DNA of 64,000 bases, from NCBI GenBank assembly GCA_947846985.1, contig CANTUZ010000026.1, positions 52,000,730 through 52,064,729 of the forward strand, in the 5' to 3' direction. A program made the translations under genes and the position numbers. The notes below the pieces were generated by a model, which saw only the letters and a list, made by a program, of their open reading frames with translations, had not been told where the DNA came from and made no database searches. This document shows, in pieces, positions 36,457 through 48,100 of this stretch. How positions within the stretch are numbered: position 1 is the first letter of the stretch; every line of letters begins with the position of its first letter. Source of the DNA: Fratercula arctica (Eukaryota > Chordata > Aves > Charadriiformes > Alcidae).

Positions 36457-37399
36457 CCAAAGGAAAAGAATGTCCTAATTGGGCATCCTACAGAGAAATG
36501 AAAAAAGAAAGCCATTCTTGTGGTAGAGCAGCAGGGCGTGGAGACTCCCAAGAAGAATCTTCTGAAGGAGGGAGAAAACACATAGTGACTCACTGGGCAA
36601 GCAGTTTCCATTTGGAAAAATTAGGCAAGAAGTATTAACATGCCAGAATTGGGAGCTGTTTACATCAACACAATACATTGCTTATTGCATACACAGAGTG
36701 AGTGATACCAAGCCTGGAAACCATCATGTCTCATCTAACCTCAGAGTATCCACTGCTAGTTGAAAAGGGCAAGTGAGAAACAATGCAAGTGTTTGAAATC
36801 TAGCAATAAACAGAGAAGAACTTTATGAATTGGGCACCTGGTGCTGTGCTGTGATCCCTGGCTTTTAATTTCTGATCTGTCTCCAACTAAATTAGAAGAG
36901 AAGGTAGCATATCTAACAGCGATTCTGTCTGTAGGGCATGCTGGAAAGAGCAGAATTTAAACACTATATTATCATACAAAGCATGTCTTGTAGACAGTCC
37001 TTCTAGTCCAGCTACTAGCAAATATACTCACGTGCTACTATACTGTAATATGGCTGTATAATTTGCCTGTTTATTAATTTTCAGGGAATTCTTAACTCCA
37101 CCATTAGGAATTAAAATGAAAACCTAGGGTCAGAAGTTGAATCTTCAGGAACACAGTTGTTGAATGGACTGGGAGCAAGAATGGGTAGGAAACTACAGCA
37201 GAATTAAGGAAATACATCAGCTCTTCCTTGTGAGCCAGTGTACTCTCTCTCTTTTGCCCAACCCCAACAACCAGTCATTTCTTAGTAAATAAACTTGAAA
37301 GCATTCCCTTCATTACCTAATGCTGTACAACAGGTGGCCAGGAGAGATGCTGTGACAAACTTGTTTGGGCAGAGTGCTAGATGTGGATACACACATGTG

Positions 37400-37467
37400 G
37401 TTGAAAACAGTATATCATGAGTTTTTGCCTTTGCACAGGCAAAAACTCATGATATGCTGTTTTTAAC
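37400..37467 (+). repeat. Long near-perfect inverted repeat (hairpin)
   Basis: The left arm 37400-37430 and the right arm 37437-37467 form a 31-bp stem with a 6-nt loop (TTGCAC). All pairs are Watson-Crick except 37411-37456 (T with G) and 37403-37464 (G with T). Both would be G-U wobbles in a + strand transcript but A-C mismatches in the reverse one. Total length is 68 nt. There is no flanking TA or other target-site duplication that I can see. Its origin or function is unknown. Confidence 0.92.
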
Positions 37468-40400
37468 AGAGGAAGGTGACCATGACTGTGACAAACTACA
37501 TATTTGTGGGTAAGAGTGCTCCAGGCCCTAAGGAACATTGTAAACACGTTGTCAGTCTGTGCTGAGCCTGGCTATTGAACACAGGAAACAGAGCTCCGTC
37601 TTCCCCAAAAGTGTTAATTGCAGTAGGCCATAGGTCCACTGGGGACATGCTGGCAGGGTGAGGAGAGAGGCAACAGCCACTCTGGGGACTGCTGAGTTTC
37701 CAGTTCATCCCAACCTGAGATTTTCCGCTATGAACTCCATCTGGCCCTCCACACAAAAACAGAGAGACAGGAAAGCCCCCTAAGACAAACATATTTTAGT
37801 TTTAAGATCAAAGGTTGGCATTGCTCCTTGGCTGGTTCCCAAAAAGTTTTTTAATATACAATTTTTCTGCTGCCTCCCCTCCCCTCCTTCCCCCCCCACC
37901 CTATTTCTTTGAAACTCTTTATATATAGTAATTAACTCTGCCTTGGCCAAGCTTTTGTGAAGGTGAAGGAAGGATGGAGCTCTTTATCTGGCGGGCAGAT
38001 ATTCCCCAAATCAGAAAGCTCTCCTTCTAAGACATATGTTACGTGGAGTAGAGGACAGACACAGCTAGAAAAGGACAGTGACAAGTAGTGTGGTCTCTTT
38101 AAATGGCTCCTAGGCACTGTCTTGCCAGTCCAAAGATCTGGTTTTTTTTTCTTAGCCAGAATTCATTGACCTCTCACTAAATTTGTTTACCCCATGTGAT
38201 TTCCATCAGATGGATAGCGACCTTGTTTTCTTCTTCAAATCTTTTCTTTAAGTGTTGTTTCAAACTTAATTCTGTGCTGTCACATCACATGCAGCTTTTG
38301 CCAGCCCCATCTGCTGAGAAACACAGCTGGGAGGCTAAAACCACTTGTGATGCCTCACACTGAAGAAACACTCATCTTAAAACAAATCTCTCTAAAATAT
38401 TCTGCCAAATGGCATCTTCGTAAATCTGTCTAATGTCACAGAAAGGAGCAGACACCAGAAGCTCTGTTGTGCACAAGGAGAAGCAATCACTACCTACCCA
38501 CCTGAAGCAAATAAGAAATGCTAATTAGAAAAATTCTGTAACTCGGAGTGCTTTACAGATCTACCCAATTCCATTTTTACATGGCAATATAAATCCTTTT
38601 TCAATGGCTGTTAAAACTAAAACCTTGGAGTAACAGGAATGGTTCAAAGGGGTAAAAAATGAACAAAGAGTTTGAATGATGCTATATAATTCTTCACTCA
38701 TTCTATAGGCACTCAGATTGGGATATTTTAAAATTAGCTGTAGTTTGCATAGCGTATTTTACTGTTATAATTCACTGTCTGTATTTATAGCAATGTGATA
38801 ACAATCTAGGGGTTTATTTTTATTTTCCCCTTTGTCTGGAGTTTATGATGTGTATGAAAACTGAGTTTAAGTCGTGTACTGTTTGTTCCAAAAACACAAG
38901 CCAAATGAAGAGACACTGGGTTGTCGCAAGTTTAGAGCACTGTTTGATATGATAATTCCAGCCTCCAAGAATTAGCCTCACCAACTCTTGTTTTTCGCCT
39001 CTTAACTAAACAAAGCAAACCTCTTGGAATGACTGATAGTTTGAAATAGCCAACTATGCGCACACACTCCAGTTCTAAATTAAGGCTGGCCAGAAATCTG
39101 TTCAAACAACATGACACTTTTGTTTTTACATATTCATCCAGAAACAAAGAAGGCACTGAATGCCAATGTCCTGCAGAAATAGTCAGCTGCAAGGCCTGAA
39201 AATCACTACATGAACACACTTCTGCAACAGAATAAACAGAAACAAACAGTGAAACGTTTCACTGCACTTTGTATTTTGGGGGGATTTAAGCTCTTACAGC
39301 ACAGTTAGGTCTTTGCTTTCCAGTAGAATTACCACTTAGCAACAGTTTTGAAGCTCACATCAGCAAAGATGGCTAGACGGGAAATGCCAGAACAAAATTC
39401 TCAAAGGCCATGTGTGGGGGCTTCAAACTCCAAAAGCTGTACTGGGGAGACATCTCAGCCTGTCAAGACATGAAGCATGAGCGTATGTTGGTGAGCGAGA
39501 TCACAATAATTTTTGATTGCTTTGATTTGTGTGGAACTTTCACTGTTGCATGTGTTCAGCATGAGCAACTTTTAATATATGTTTCAAACAAATATATTTA
39601 TTAGCATCTCCATAGCTTGCTGTTCCTCAACATTCTTCCGCCTGCCTACAAAACATGTTAAAGGAGAATGTGTGACAGTGTTTCAGAGAAGTTTTTAGTA
39701 TGCCTCTTCTCCATTTTTCTGAGAAGTGAAGTTGAGAAAATTTTAGTGACGCAAGTGTGAAGCTGGCAGGTTGTTCTGCCCAACGGCAAGAGAACGCATC
39801 AGGGTTGCTTCCTATGGAGAGAAACATTCAGGAGGCGGCAAGTCGTTCAGACTGTGTCTGATAAACACAGACCTTGGGTCTCTCATCCTCCTTTGTTCGC
39901 TGTAGCCTTGATCATTGAAAGGACAGATAGAGAATACAAAATAAAAGCAGACAGAAGAACAAACTGAGATAAATAGGTAGGACATACCTATTTTGTCAAG
40001 TTTGAATTTCAGTATCTCACCAGTTTTCACTGATCCCTTGGATATGTTCTTGTGGTATAATACTGGGCTCTGTGGCATCTGGCTGACTGGGATAATGGCA
40101 ACAGCATAGCTGTGCTAGGGTAGCAGAAAAAAAAAATCACCTGAGCAAACTTTCCCAACGTCTTGGGAGCCAAGTGTGTCAGACAGGCTTCTATGTTAAT
40201 ACATACATATGAGTGCTTAAAACTGTCATATTCACAGTTATCTTCCATGTTTTTTCATGGCATTGCATTTCTACAAAGACGTATTCTTTGTTCTGTATAG
40301 TCCACTTCTTGGAATAAGCCAGTTTTGTTCTGGCAGGAAAGCCTTTGGAAACCAGATGAACAAGCTTGCTTGCAGGTCATCATCCTTCTGTGTTAGACGA

Positions 40401-40855
40401 CCATTTACATGTACCAAGGTATATAAGTTTTTGTGGAAGTAGTCAAGCAGAGGAGGAGATGATAGCCACCTCTAAGTAAGTCCTTGTTTCAGTACTATTT
40501 TCTTAGCTAATGAGGTACGTGGGGAGAGACATTAAGTAATCTCTAATGTGCAATTCAAATATTGGACCAATGTCCTTCCTTCCTTCTTTCCTGGCTGAAA
40601 TCCAAATAAATGAGAAAAAAACCAACCAAACAACCCACAACAAAACAAGCTCCAGACCCTTACATACCAAGAAATAATTGGGCAAAATGAAAAATGCCCA
40701 AAACCTTTGCAGCACCCTGCCAAGTCTGAAGAAGCGCAGCTGGGGATTAGCCAACAGAATATGGTGCAGCAGGCACCAGACCTTTCTAAGAACCTGTTGT
40801 CTCCTATGATCTAATTATCATGTGCAAAACTTCTTTGGGATGATATTACCAGATG

Positions 40856-41250
40856 TGTTGGGTTGACCCTGGCTGAACAGCAGGTGCCCACCAAGCTGCT
40901 CTATCACTCCCCCTCCTCAGCTGTACAGGGGGAGAAATATATGATGAAAGTCTCATGGGTTGAGATAAGGACAGAGTGATTTATCTTCATTTACTGTCAT
41001 CGGCAAAACAAACTCAACTTGAGGAAATTAATTGAATTTATTGCCAATCAAATCAGAGTAGGATAATGAGAAATAAAACCAAGTCTTAAAATTTCCCCCC
41101 ACCCCTCCCTTCTTCCTGGGCTCAACTTCACTTCCAATTTCTCTACCTTCTCCCCCTCTGTGGCAGAGGAGGTTGAATGATGTGGTCAGTTGTGGTCAGT
41201 TCATCACACCTTGTCTCTGCCACTCCTTCCTCCTCACACTCTTCACAGAA
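40856..41250 (-). mobile_element. Bird-type endogenous retroviral LTR fragment
   Basis: It starts at a TGTTGGGTTGAC terminus and continues with CAGGTGCCCACCAAGCTGCT, CTATCACTCCCCCTCCTCAG and GGGTTGAGATAAGGACAG. Later come ACCAATCAAATCAGAGTAG-like sequence, a C-rich block and GTCAGTTCATCACACCTTGT. I recognise this as a solo or partial LTR of a family dispersed in many bird genomes. I believe the forward element lies on the minus strand with its 3' end at 40856; that orientation is less certain. The other end stops at about 41250, so the LTR is truncated. No gag, pol or env sequence is present. Confidence 0.8.
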
Positions 41251-41261
41251 TCACAGAATCT
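41245..41261 (-). mobile_element. CR1-like 3' tail stub
   Basis: TCACAGAATCACAGAATC-type repeat units sit exactly where the LTR similarity ends. The AGAATCACAGAATC wording is typical of the octamer tail of bird CR1 read in reverse. Only about 17 bp are present, so the call is tentative. Confidence 0.35.
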
Positions 41262-42740
41262 CTCTTGATTACCTTCCTCTCCCATATGATTGTGTAATTT
41301 TTTATTGTACACCTGCTGAACGCTGAATGGATTCTTGTTACATTCTAAAACCACCACTACGGCACCACCAGCAATGTCTTTTTTTCTCGCCTTGAAACTG
41401 CTTCTGGTTTCTAGTCAATACTAGATGGGGTCTGGTTGAAATCAGCTTTTAATTTTTATTGCTGTAAGGAGTAGCTGTAAGGGAAGGAAAAGTGCTTTCT
41501 TGTTCAGCCCTTTGTTAAAAGGCTGTATGTACCTGCCCAATGTCAACTGGTGTAAAAAATTCAAATATGAAATGTAATCTAAGAGCTACTGCCTGGTATA
41601 AATCTATATGCCAATGGAGTTGCTTCAATTTGCCTTGAAAAATATAGGCAAATCTTCAATTTCCATGTCTTGTGCTTGCATTATAATTCTTAGATATCTT
41701 GGGTGACCTTGGTGTTGTGGGAAGACAGCTATTGGGGACCAAATTTCTCACATGTACCAAAAAGACATGAGAATTTTTGATTTATCTCTGAGACACCATC
41801 ACACTTAGGGTGACTTCTAGCCATTAGCGTATCTGAAGTAATTCAGGATGAAACCCTCCCACTGCAACTGTTCTCATGGGCTTATAAAATTCAGTTCAGC
41901 TTTTGGGGGTGGATCCGTCTGTGAAATATAGTGCCTGGGGCACTATGTTGTTAACACTGATCAGTCTTGCAGATACTCATTTTGATTTGATCTCATGACC
42001 GCTGAACAGCCAAGCAATGCACAACAGGTGATGTGAAGCCAAATGTGACCACTTCATCATTGTTTTGGACAGCAAACATACTGACTGGGTGGGATATTCA
42101 GAAATTGGGGGTGGTTGGGAGTAGGAACTTCAGTACAATGTGTCAATTCTGCATTGTTATGTGGGACACACTAAAAGATCTAAGGAGGCCATGCTTAAAA
42201 ATAGAATAATAAAATTAGTACAGTGCTGTCTACCCTGCGGGGCTGACATGACCTGACTTGATGAAGCTGCACATACAGAATGGCTTTTATTTTTAGGGCA
42301 CTCTATCTGGGATAACAATGACTCTGCTGATAGTGAAGCAGTGGGTATAGTTTGTCTTGATGGCTGGCACTTATGCTTGAAAAGAACAGAATAGCGTATT
42401 TAAACTGTCAGGCCTTAATTGTTTCATTAGATGGTGGTACCTTTTGCACAAAAGGAGCAAGGGAACTGCTGAAAGAAAGAATGATGAACACCAATTCTAC
42501 GAGGGCACAAAGGTGCTGCAGGAGTTACTCCTCTTTCTTTGTTTCTTCCCAGTTCATCTCTGACACAAGGAGAAGTTTCATTTTTTAACATAATGACTGT
42601 TATTAAGTCAGCTTGAAGAATTTCATGAGCACTGGGGTGTATATCTCCCATATTTTTAGATATAAATGAAACTAAAAAAATGTTCATGCCTCTGAATCTG
42701 GCTTTTGTGTCTCCAACATCCAATTTATTGATGATAATGA

Positions 42741-42800
42741 TGACTTGCATTTCTAAATGTGTCTTTTATCCTGTAGGATCACAAAGTGTTTTTAGAGACA
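42741..42800 (-). repeat. SINE-tail-like fossil
   Basis: GACTTGCATTTCTAAATGTG, TTTTATCCTGTAGGATCAC and AAAGTGTTTTT together resemble the reverse of a widespread amniote SINE end. In that end a 'cttttcatccatagatctcaaag' type segment precedes a 'gcactttaca' segment. It is strongly decayed and recognised by pattern only. Confidence 0.4.
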
Positions 42801-44449
42801 TAATATATATGCATGAATCACTTCACCTACTATGTGCAGTTTAGCCACCACTGGGGTGTCAACTGTTTGCCTGTGCAAAGCAACAGAAGAAAACAGCTTG
42901 AGCTAGAAAGTAAAGAATGTTAATCGTATTCAAATGAAATTATTACAGAGCACCCACACATCTGAGAGCCTTAATAACACAGGCACTAATTGGGTGGTGG
43001 CACCAGTGCTGACCATCAAAGGTCTGAATTTACACACTGTCTGAAAGGACAGCTTAAGAGTACACTCAGGCTGCAAGAAGTCTGTATATATTTTCCCCTC
43101 CATTGCTGGAAGGTATCCTGAGACAGAGAGATTTGATGGGAATCTTTCCCTCTGTAAAACAGAGAAACACAGCTAACTTCCCACTTACACAGACGCAGGG
43201 ATTCAGAACCTCTTCAACAAAGAGGTGGTTATATTTCATCATGAAATCTGATCCCAGAGGTAGGTGTTTTTTCTCAGTCATATTATTCCCCCCACAGAGT
43301 TTTTTTTTCCCTCAGATACAAAGGGTGGAATGTGATTAATGTCTTCTTGACTCCTGCGCTTGCTACTCTGGAGAAACTGAAGGGAGGACTTTTCACAGAT
43401 GTCCCCTTTTATCCCCTGGAAGGAGGATGGCAGTAGTTTGGCTGTTTCTCCTGTGTGGGATGTGCTTCTCTGCCTTTTAAGATGAGTTAGCTGATTTATC
43501 TTGCATTCCAATTTTTAATTAGTTCTCTTTAAGTAGGGAGGTATCTTCTCAGTCCAGTTTCACTCTTAGTTAAGTCTTAGTGCATGCAGACATATCCACA
43601 GCTGTGTTATACAAGACTGAGAGATCCTAAATTTCAATCTTATCTATACTGAAGGCTTGAATACATTGTCCTGACAGTGTAAATTGGTGAAGACCATTTC
43701 CAGCATTCATCCTATGCATGCCAGAGTTCTGGAAAAGACCTGGTTGTAGACAAAAGTTTGTCGTTCTTGGAGAATAATTTTAAAATCAGTTGTGTTGCTT
43801 CTGGGTGGTATGGTGTGTTTCCAGCCTGGTTTTCAGTACTGAGTCTCCAGAAAGACACAATTAGGGGAAGAAAAGTGTTCTGCATCTGCTTTGCAAAGTG
43901 AGTAGAAGAGCAGGGTGCAGGAGAGGTGGATGGATCCTGCAGCTTTCCACCAAATGCCCATTTCTCAGACTCAAACTCAGGCAATCTACTGAACTCATTT
44001 TAGTTACTCACAATTCAAAACTATGATAGGACTAAACAGCAGGGAGGGGAGGAACATCCTACAAAATGTTGGTCAAATGACTTGAGAATGCTTTTTGAGA
44101 GCCTCCTCGGGGAGTGCTGTGCCTGAAAACATGAATTTTCAGAAAGCTCCTGCAGAGAGCAAAGCAAATAAAAGGGGAAAAACTGCTGCAGAGAGAGAAA
44201 CTCTGCTCACATACTGTAGTCGTATTACATGTTGCATTTGCATTTGCAAATGAGAGAGTATAGGAAAAGAAGGTGAGTTGCAAGAAGAGTCCCTAGATTA
44301 GTAATACAAGATACTGGGCTGGGTTAGCTTTCAATAATGAGCTTGCTACATACAAAAGCTGATGTTGGTATTTTATGGCTCCCTCCACCCAGAGGTCCAA
44401 GCCACTAATTTTTGCTTTGAAGTTGAGTTGCAGTTTCTGCCAGGTGATT

Positions 44450-44466
44450 CACAATGATTCATTGTG
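44450..44466. promoter_or_regulatory. Inverted ACAAT/ATTGT pair (SOX-dimer-like)
   Basis: The 17-bp palindrome CACAATGATTCATTGTG holds ACAAT and ATTGT facing each other with a 5-bp spacer. SOX factors bind ACAAT, and SoxE proteins bind such inverted pairs as dimers. The motif is seen; regulatory activity is speculation. Confidence 0.3.
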
Positions 44467-45153
44467 TTGCCTAGACCAGTGTGATGCTCCCTTGCTAATT
44501 TAAAATCTTCACATCCCTTTAGATCTGCATTTTTAATGCTTAAAGTATTGCACCTTATTAAGGTTTTAGGTTTCTGTCTAAATAGGTGTGAGCGTTATTT
44601 GGCAGGCAGATTACTCTTAGTTAACTAAATGGTTCATGTTGTGCCATGATTAGGAAATGATATTGTTACATATCCTATATAGTTAGTGTGTGAATCAATC
44701 TACAGGCGGACCAAAGCAGTTGATAGGCTTACAGATGTAAAACCATTGAAGTTCACAAACTGGAAAAGGTTGAGAAACATTGGTGAGAACCTGGTCTGTA
44801 TCAGATTATGCTTTTTGTTCTTGTGTTCTCTTATTCTCCAGTGGCATACAGTTTGTTCTATTTACTTTATTAGTTTTGAACACTTAGGATTTTCGGATTG
44901 AAAATTATCCATTTCGTCTTGGACACACTCTACTTCCATTCTGTTCTCTGGATTCTTAAGAGTTAGTTTTATATGTTTCTGACTAGGTCCCTGTACGTTA
45001 ACTTCTACTGTCTTTGCATCTTTTTCCTTGAATATGTAGCATGGGATTAATATCCAGATTAAAAGATCTGAATTTAGGTATCTGCAGTAGCTCTTCTACA
45101 GTAGACTTAACGTAGGTGCCTACTTTAAAGTGTGTGTGTGGTTTTCTAGACTC

Positions 45154-45195
45154 TGCTGACTAGATTCTCATTGATTATAGTGGGATTTTGGACAG
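45154..45195 (+). repeat. Degenerate copy of the old dispersed repeat
   Basis: TAGATTCTCATTGATTATAG followed by TGGGATTTTGGAC keeps the layout of the family core (tgacTTcagTGGGAttt) with several substitutions. Low confidence because of decay. Confidence 0.3.
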
Positions 45196-48100
45196 CGAGG
45201 CTTCTGCATAGCTGTGGCTTACATTTAGCTGTATGTACTTTGTGTCTTGGAGCCAAATTGCACTCTTAGGTTGAATGAGTTGAAAATTTGGGGGTTGATT
45301 GTGTTGTGCAAGCATAGGTATTTAAACCCCCTGAAGCATCTAAGACATCTGCCTGAAGTGGTAGATACAGCAGATGAGCAGGCCTGCAGCCTTCTGGAGA
45401 GTCAGATGGAGGCCAAGTAGGATACAACATCACATCTGATGTGGCACCAGACATCTAAGTGGTAGTAACTGAGTCAGGGCCTTGGAGTCCATTCAAATAG
45501 CCTCATTCAGTTGGCACTCCTTCTGGAGATAAATGCCCTTGGTCTTCACATTTAGGCCCGTTAATTTTAACTCATCCAATTGTTGAAATAAGGACATTAT
45601 TATTTTTAAAAACTTTATTCTAAGATTAAAGGTGGTCAGTATGGCAAAGCACTTTATTAAGGACATTGCACAGACCATACTTCTTGAAGTGAAAGCAGTA
45701 CACTTGGATGTTGGCAATTCCTGTATAGGGCATAACTCCCAGCTAAATCACCCAATAGAGCCTGTCAAAATTTGAAGGCAAAAACCTGTAAACTTTTAGC
45801 TAATGAGCAATCAGCCTTGAGCCTTACTTACAGACACAAACCCCAGAAAGGATTTATTACCAGGAAAGCAGAATCACAGAAACATTTGAACTGTCCACTT
45901 CAGGCAAGATTTTCTTCCTTGGGTGTTTTTATATTAGTATTTGATTTTTTGGTGTTCTCTCTCTCTCAGTCATATATATAAAATATGTGTGCATGAGAGT
46001 AAATGGGTTTTGGTCAGTCTCCATCAAAGCCACTTGACAAGGCACATGGCACCATTCCACATGATGCAATGACTCCTTCTTCCTCACATCTGAGTTTCAC
46101 CTGCCTTTCTGTAAACCACACCAGCTTGATTCCTGCCAGTTTAAACAAAGTAATTAGCTTTATGACCAACAAGCCTAACAAGATATCGCCATTGTGAGAG
46201 ATGTAGAATACTCTCTGTATTAAGGCTTTCAGAGAGTTTGGGGTTAGCAGCCTGCTCTGAGAGAGCTGCTTCCGGAGCTGCTCAGTTGGGATTTCTCCTC
46301 TCATGAAAATATTTTGCACTCAGCTTCAGTTTTCTCTTCTCTTTCTCTAGATAAGTGGTGGGCTCCTAAATTACAGATCCTCATATGCTGCTCTTAACCC
46401 ACTTTTGTTATCTTCGTTCCCTTCCTCACTTTCAATTTATCATAACTTTTCTTTCCTATATAGTCCATTAGTCTTTTTCTCACTGTGAGAAAAACACAGA
46501 TATGCTGCAGCAGACAAGAATTCTACAGCAATTCTGCATGTTCCAAAGCCTCAGCATGTTAATTTTTCTGTTTTCTCTAAGTTCTTTACATCTGATCTTC
46601 ACCTCACCAATTTGTAAAGCATCATCTCTTGGGCTTGATAGAAACTAAATTTGACAGATATACATTGTTTAATGTGTGCTTAGTGTTGTCCTGTCTTTGA
46701 CAGCCTCATTCTAGTTTGAAAGCAATTTTCAAAACAACAGTAGGACATAAAAATGCAAAGTTAACCATGAGGACTGGTAAGAACACAGTATTTTAAATGT
46801 ATGAAGACATATCCATTAAGGTGGAATGTAAAAACTGGCAAATATGCAGGAAAATATTTCAGTGACAGTTACAGAATTACAGTGATTTTTAAACCAGCAC
46901 ATACTGTTGAACTTAAACTTAATAAAGTTAACTACATCGTGGAGATGCTCTGATACCCAAACAGCTGTTTATATATGCAGAAGAGAATTGCTGTTCAGTT
47001 GTCCTTTGCTTCTTTAAAGTTAGCAGAAGGTAGCAGTTGAAAGGAAAGCAAAAAAAGCAAAAAACATCGGAGAGCTGCTTTGAATTTATAAAAGGTTTGG
47101 ATGAGACAGCATGTTGCAATACATTTTTTTTCTTGTGGTTGCTTATGATGAGTCTGTGTGTATGCATACTATATACATACTTTTCTAATCACACGGTGCA
47201 ATGCAGTCATACAATATTAAATTGCAAATGGTTAAAGGTGAACGAAACAAGGGCTGTTGCTTAACTATACGTTTAAATTACTGTGTTCAATATACTTTTA
47301 AAAGTCCTCTCATACAATTGCTGATCTAATAGATTTTATAAAGGTTGAGTTGAACTAGAACTCCCAAGGGAATTTAGAAGCAAACAACTAGACAACTTAG
47401 TTTAGGATGCCAGAGGTGTTAGAAATCTGTATGATTCTTTGTCAATGCATTTGCTTGATCCTCTAAATCGTTGTTTTCTTTCTGCTTCTATGAGGTAACT
47501 GCTGACTAGTAAAGATAGACTTTCTGTAAAATAAAATGGAAAGAAAATGTCATGTTTCTTCTAGGGCTGGGCCACTGAGAAATGACAAGCAAGAAACACA
47601 GTTTATGGCATACAGAGAAACCCAAGACTGGAATCTTGGATCATTTACATGCCCCATCTCTACTTCCCTGGCAGAGAACACTTGTCTATTTTCAGCCACT
47701 GCAGTATCACTGATTCCCTGGAAGCATCCAGCAAGACTCCAAGACTGCATAACTGAAGTTAATGGATGTGTCTTTTCATATTAGCTTAAGATGGACTTTC
47801 CAGAGTTAATAGTCAGCATCCATTTTTCTCTCTATGTAGTCATAGTGTTCTATAGTTGTTCATTTAATATTGTCTGCAGGCAAGCTACTCATGGTTTACT
47901 GAACATTTTCATTCCAGAAGAATGAAAAAATTAAAATAGTTTTGGGGTGGAATGTTTATGAACAAAAATACTTCTTTGCCAGTGTACATTATGCATTGCT
48001 CATTATGTTTTATTCCAGACTTCATACCACCTCTCTTGTCAAATCAAAATAACTGGATGGTATCAGGATTTATTGCCTTTTCAGATTGTAAGGTTTTGGT

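Larger units (their letters stand above)
30251..40855. other. Intergenic DNA downstream of EFNA5
   Basis: About 10.6 kb with no supportable gene. It contains a T19 run (30460-30478), a fossil repeat (31811-31876), a G-rich/CAA low-complexity block (36399-36456), a long hairpin (37400-37467) and a pyrimidine tract (37872-37901). The rest is AT-rich unique sequence. The open frames are at most 116 codons, overlap each other on both strands and show no domain. Confidence 0.75.

Noticed and set aside
36336..36638. 100-codon open frame, with overlapping frames on the other strand
   Set aside because: It runs through the G-rich/CAA low-complexity block, is biased in composition and has no domain.
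44236..44251. ATTTGCATTTGCAAAT as a stand-alone promoter octamer
   Set aside because: No TATA box, CpG island or downstream exon; kept only as part of a motif-pair finding.
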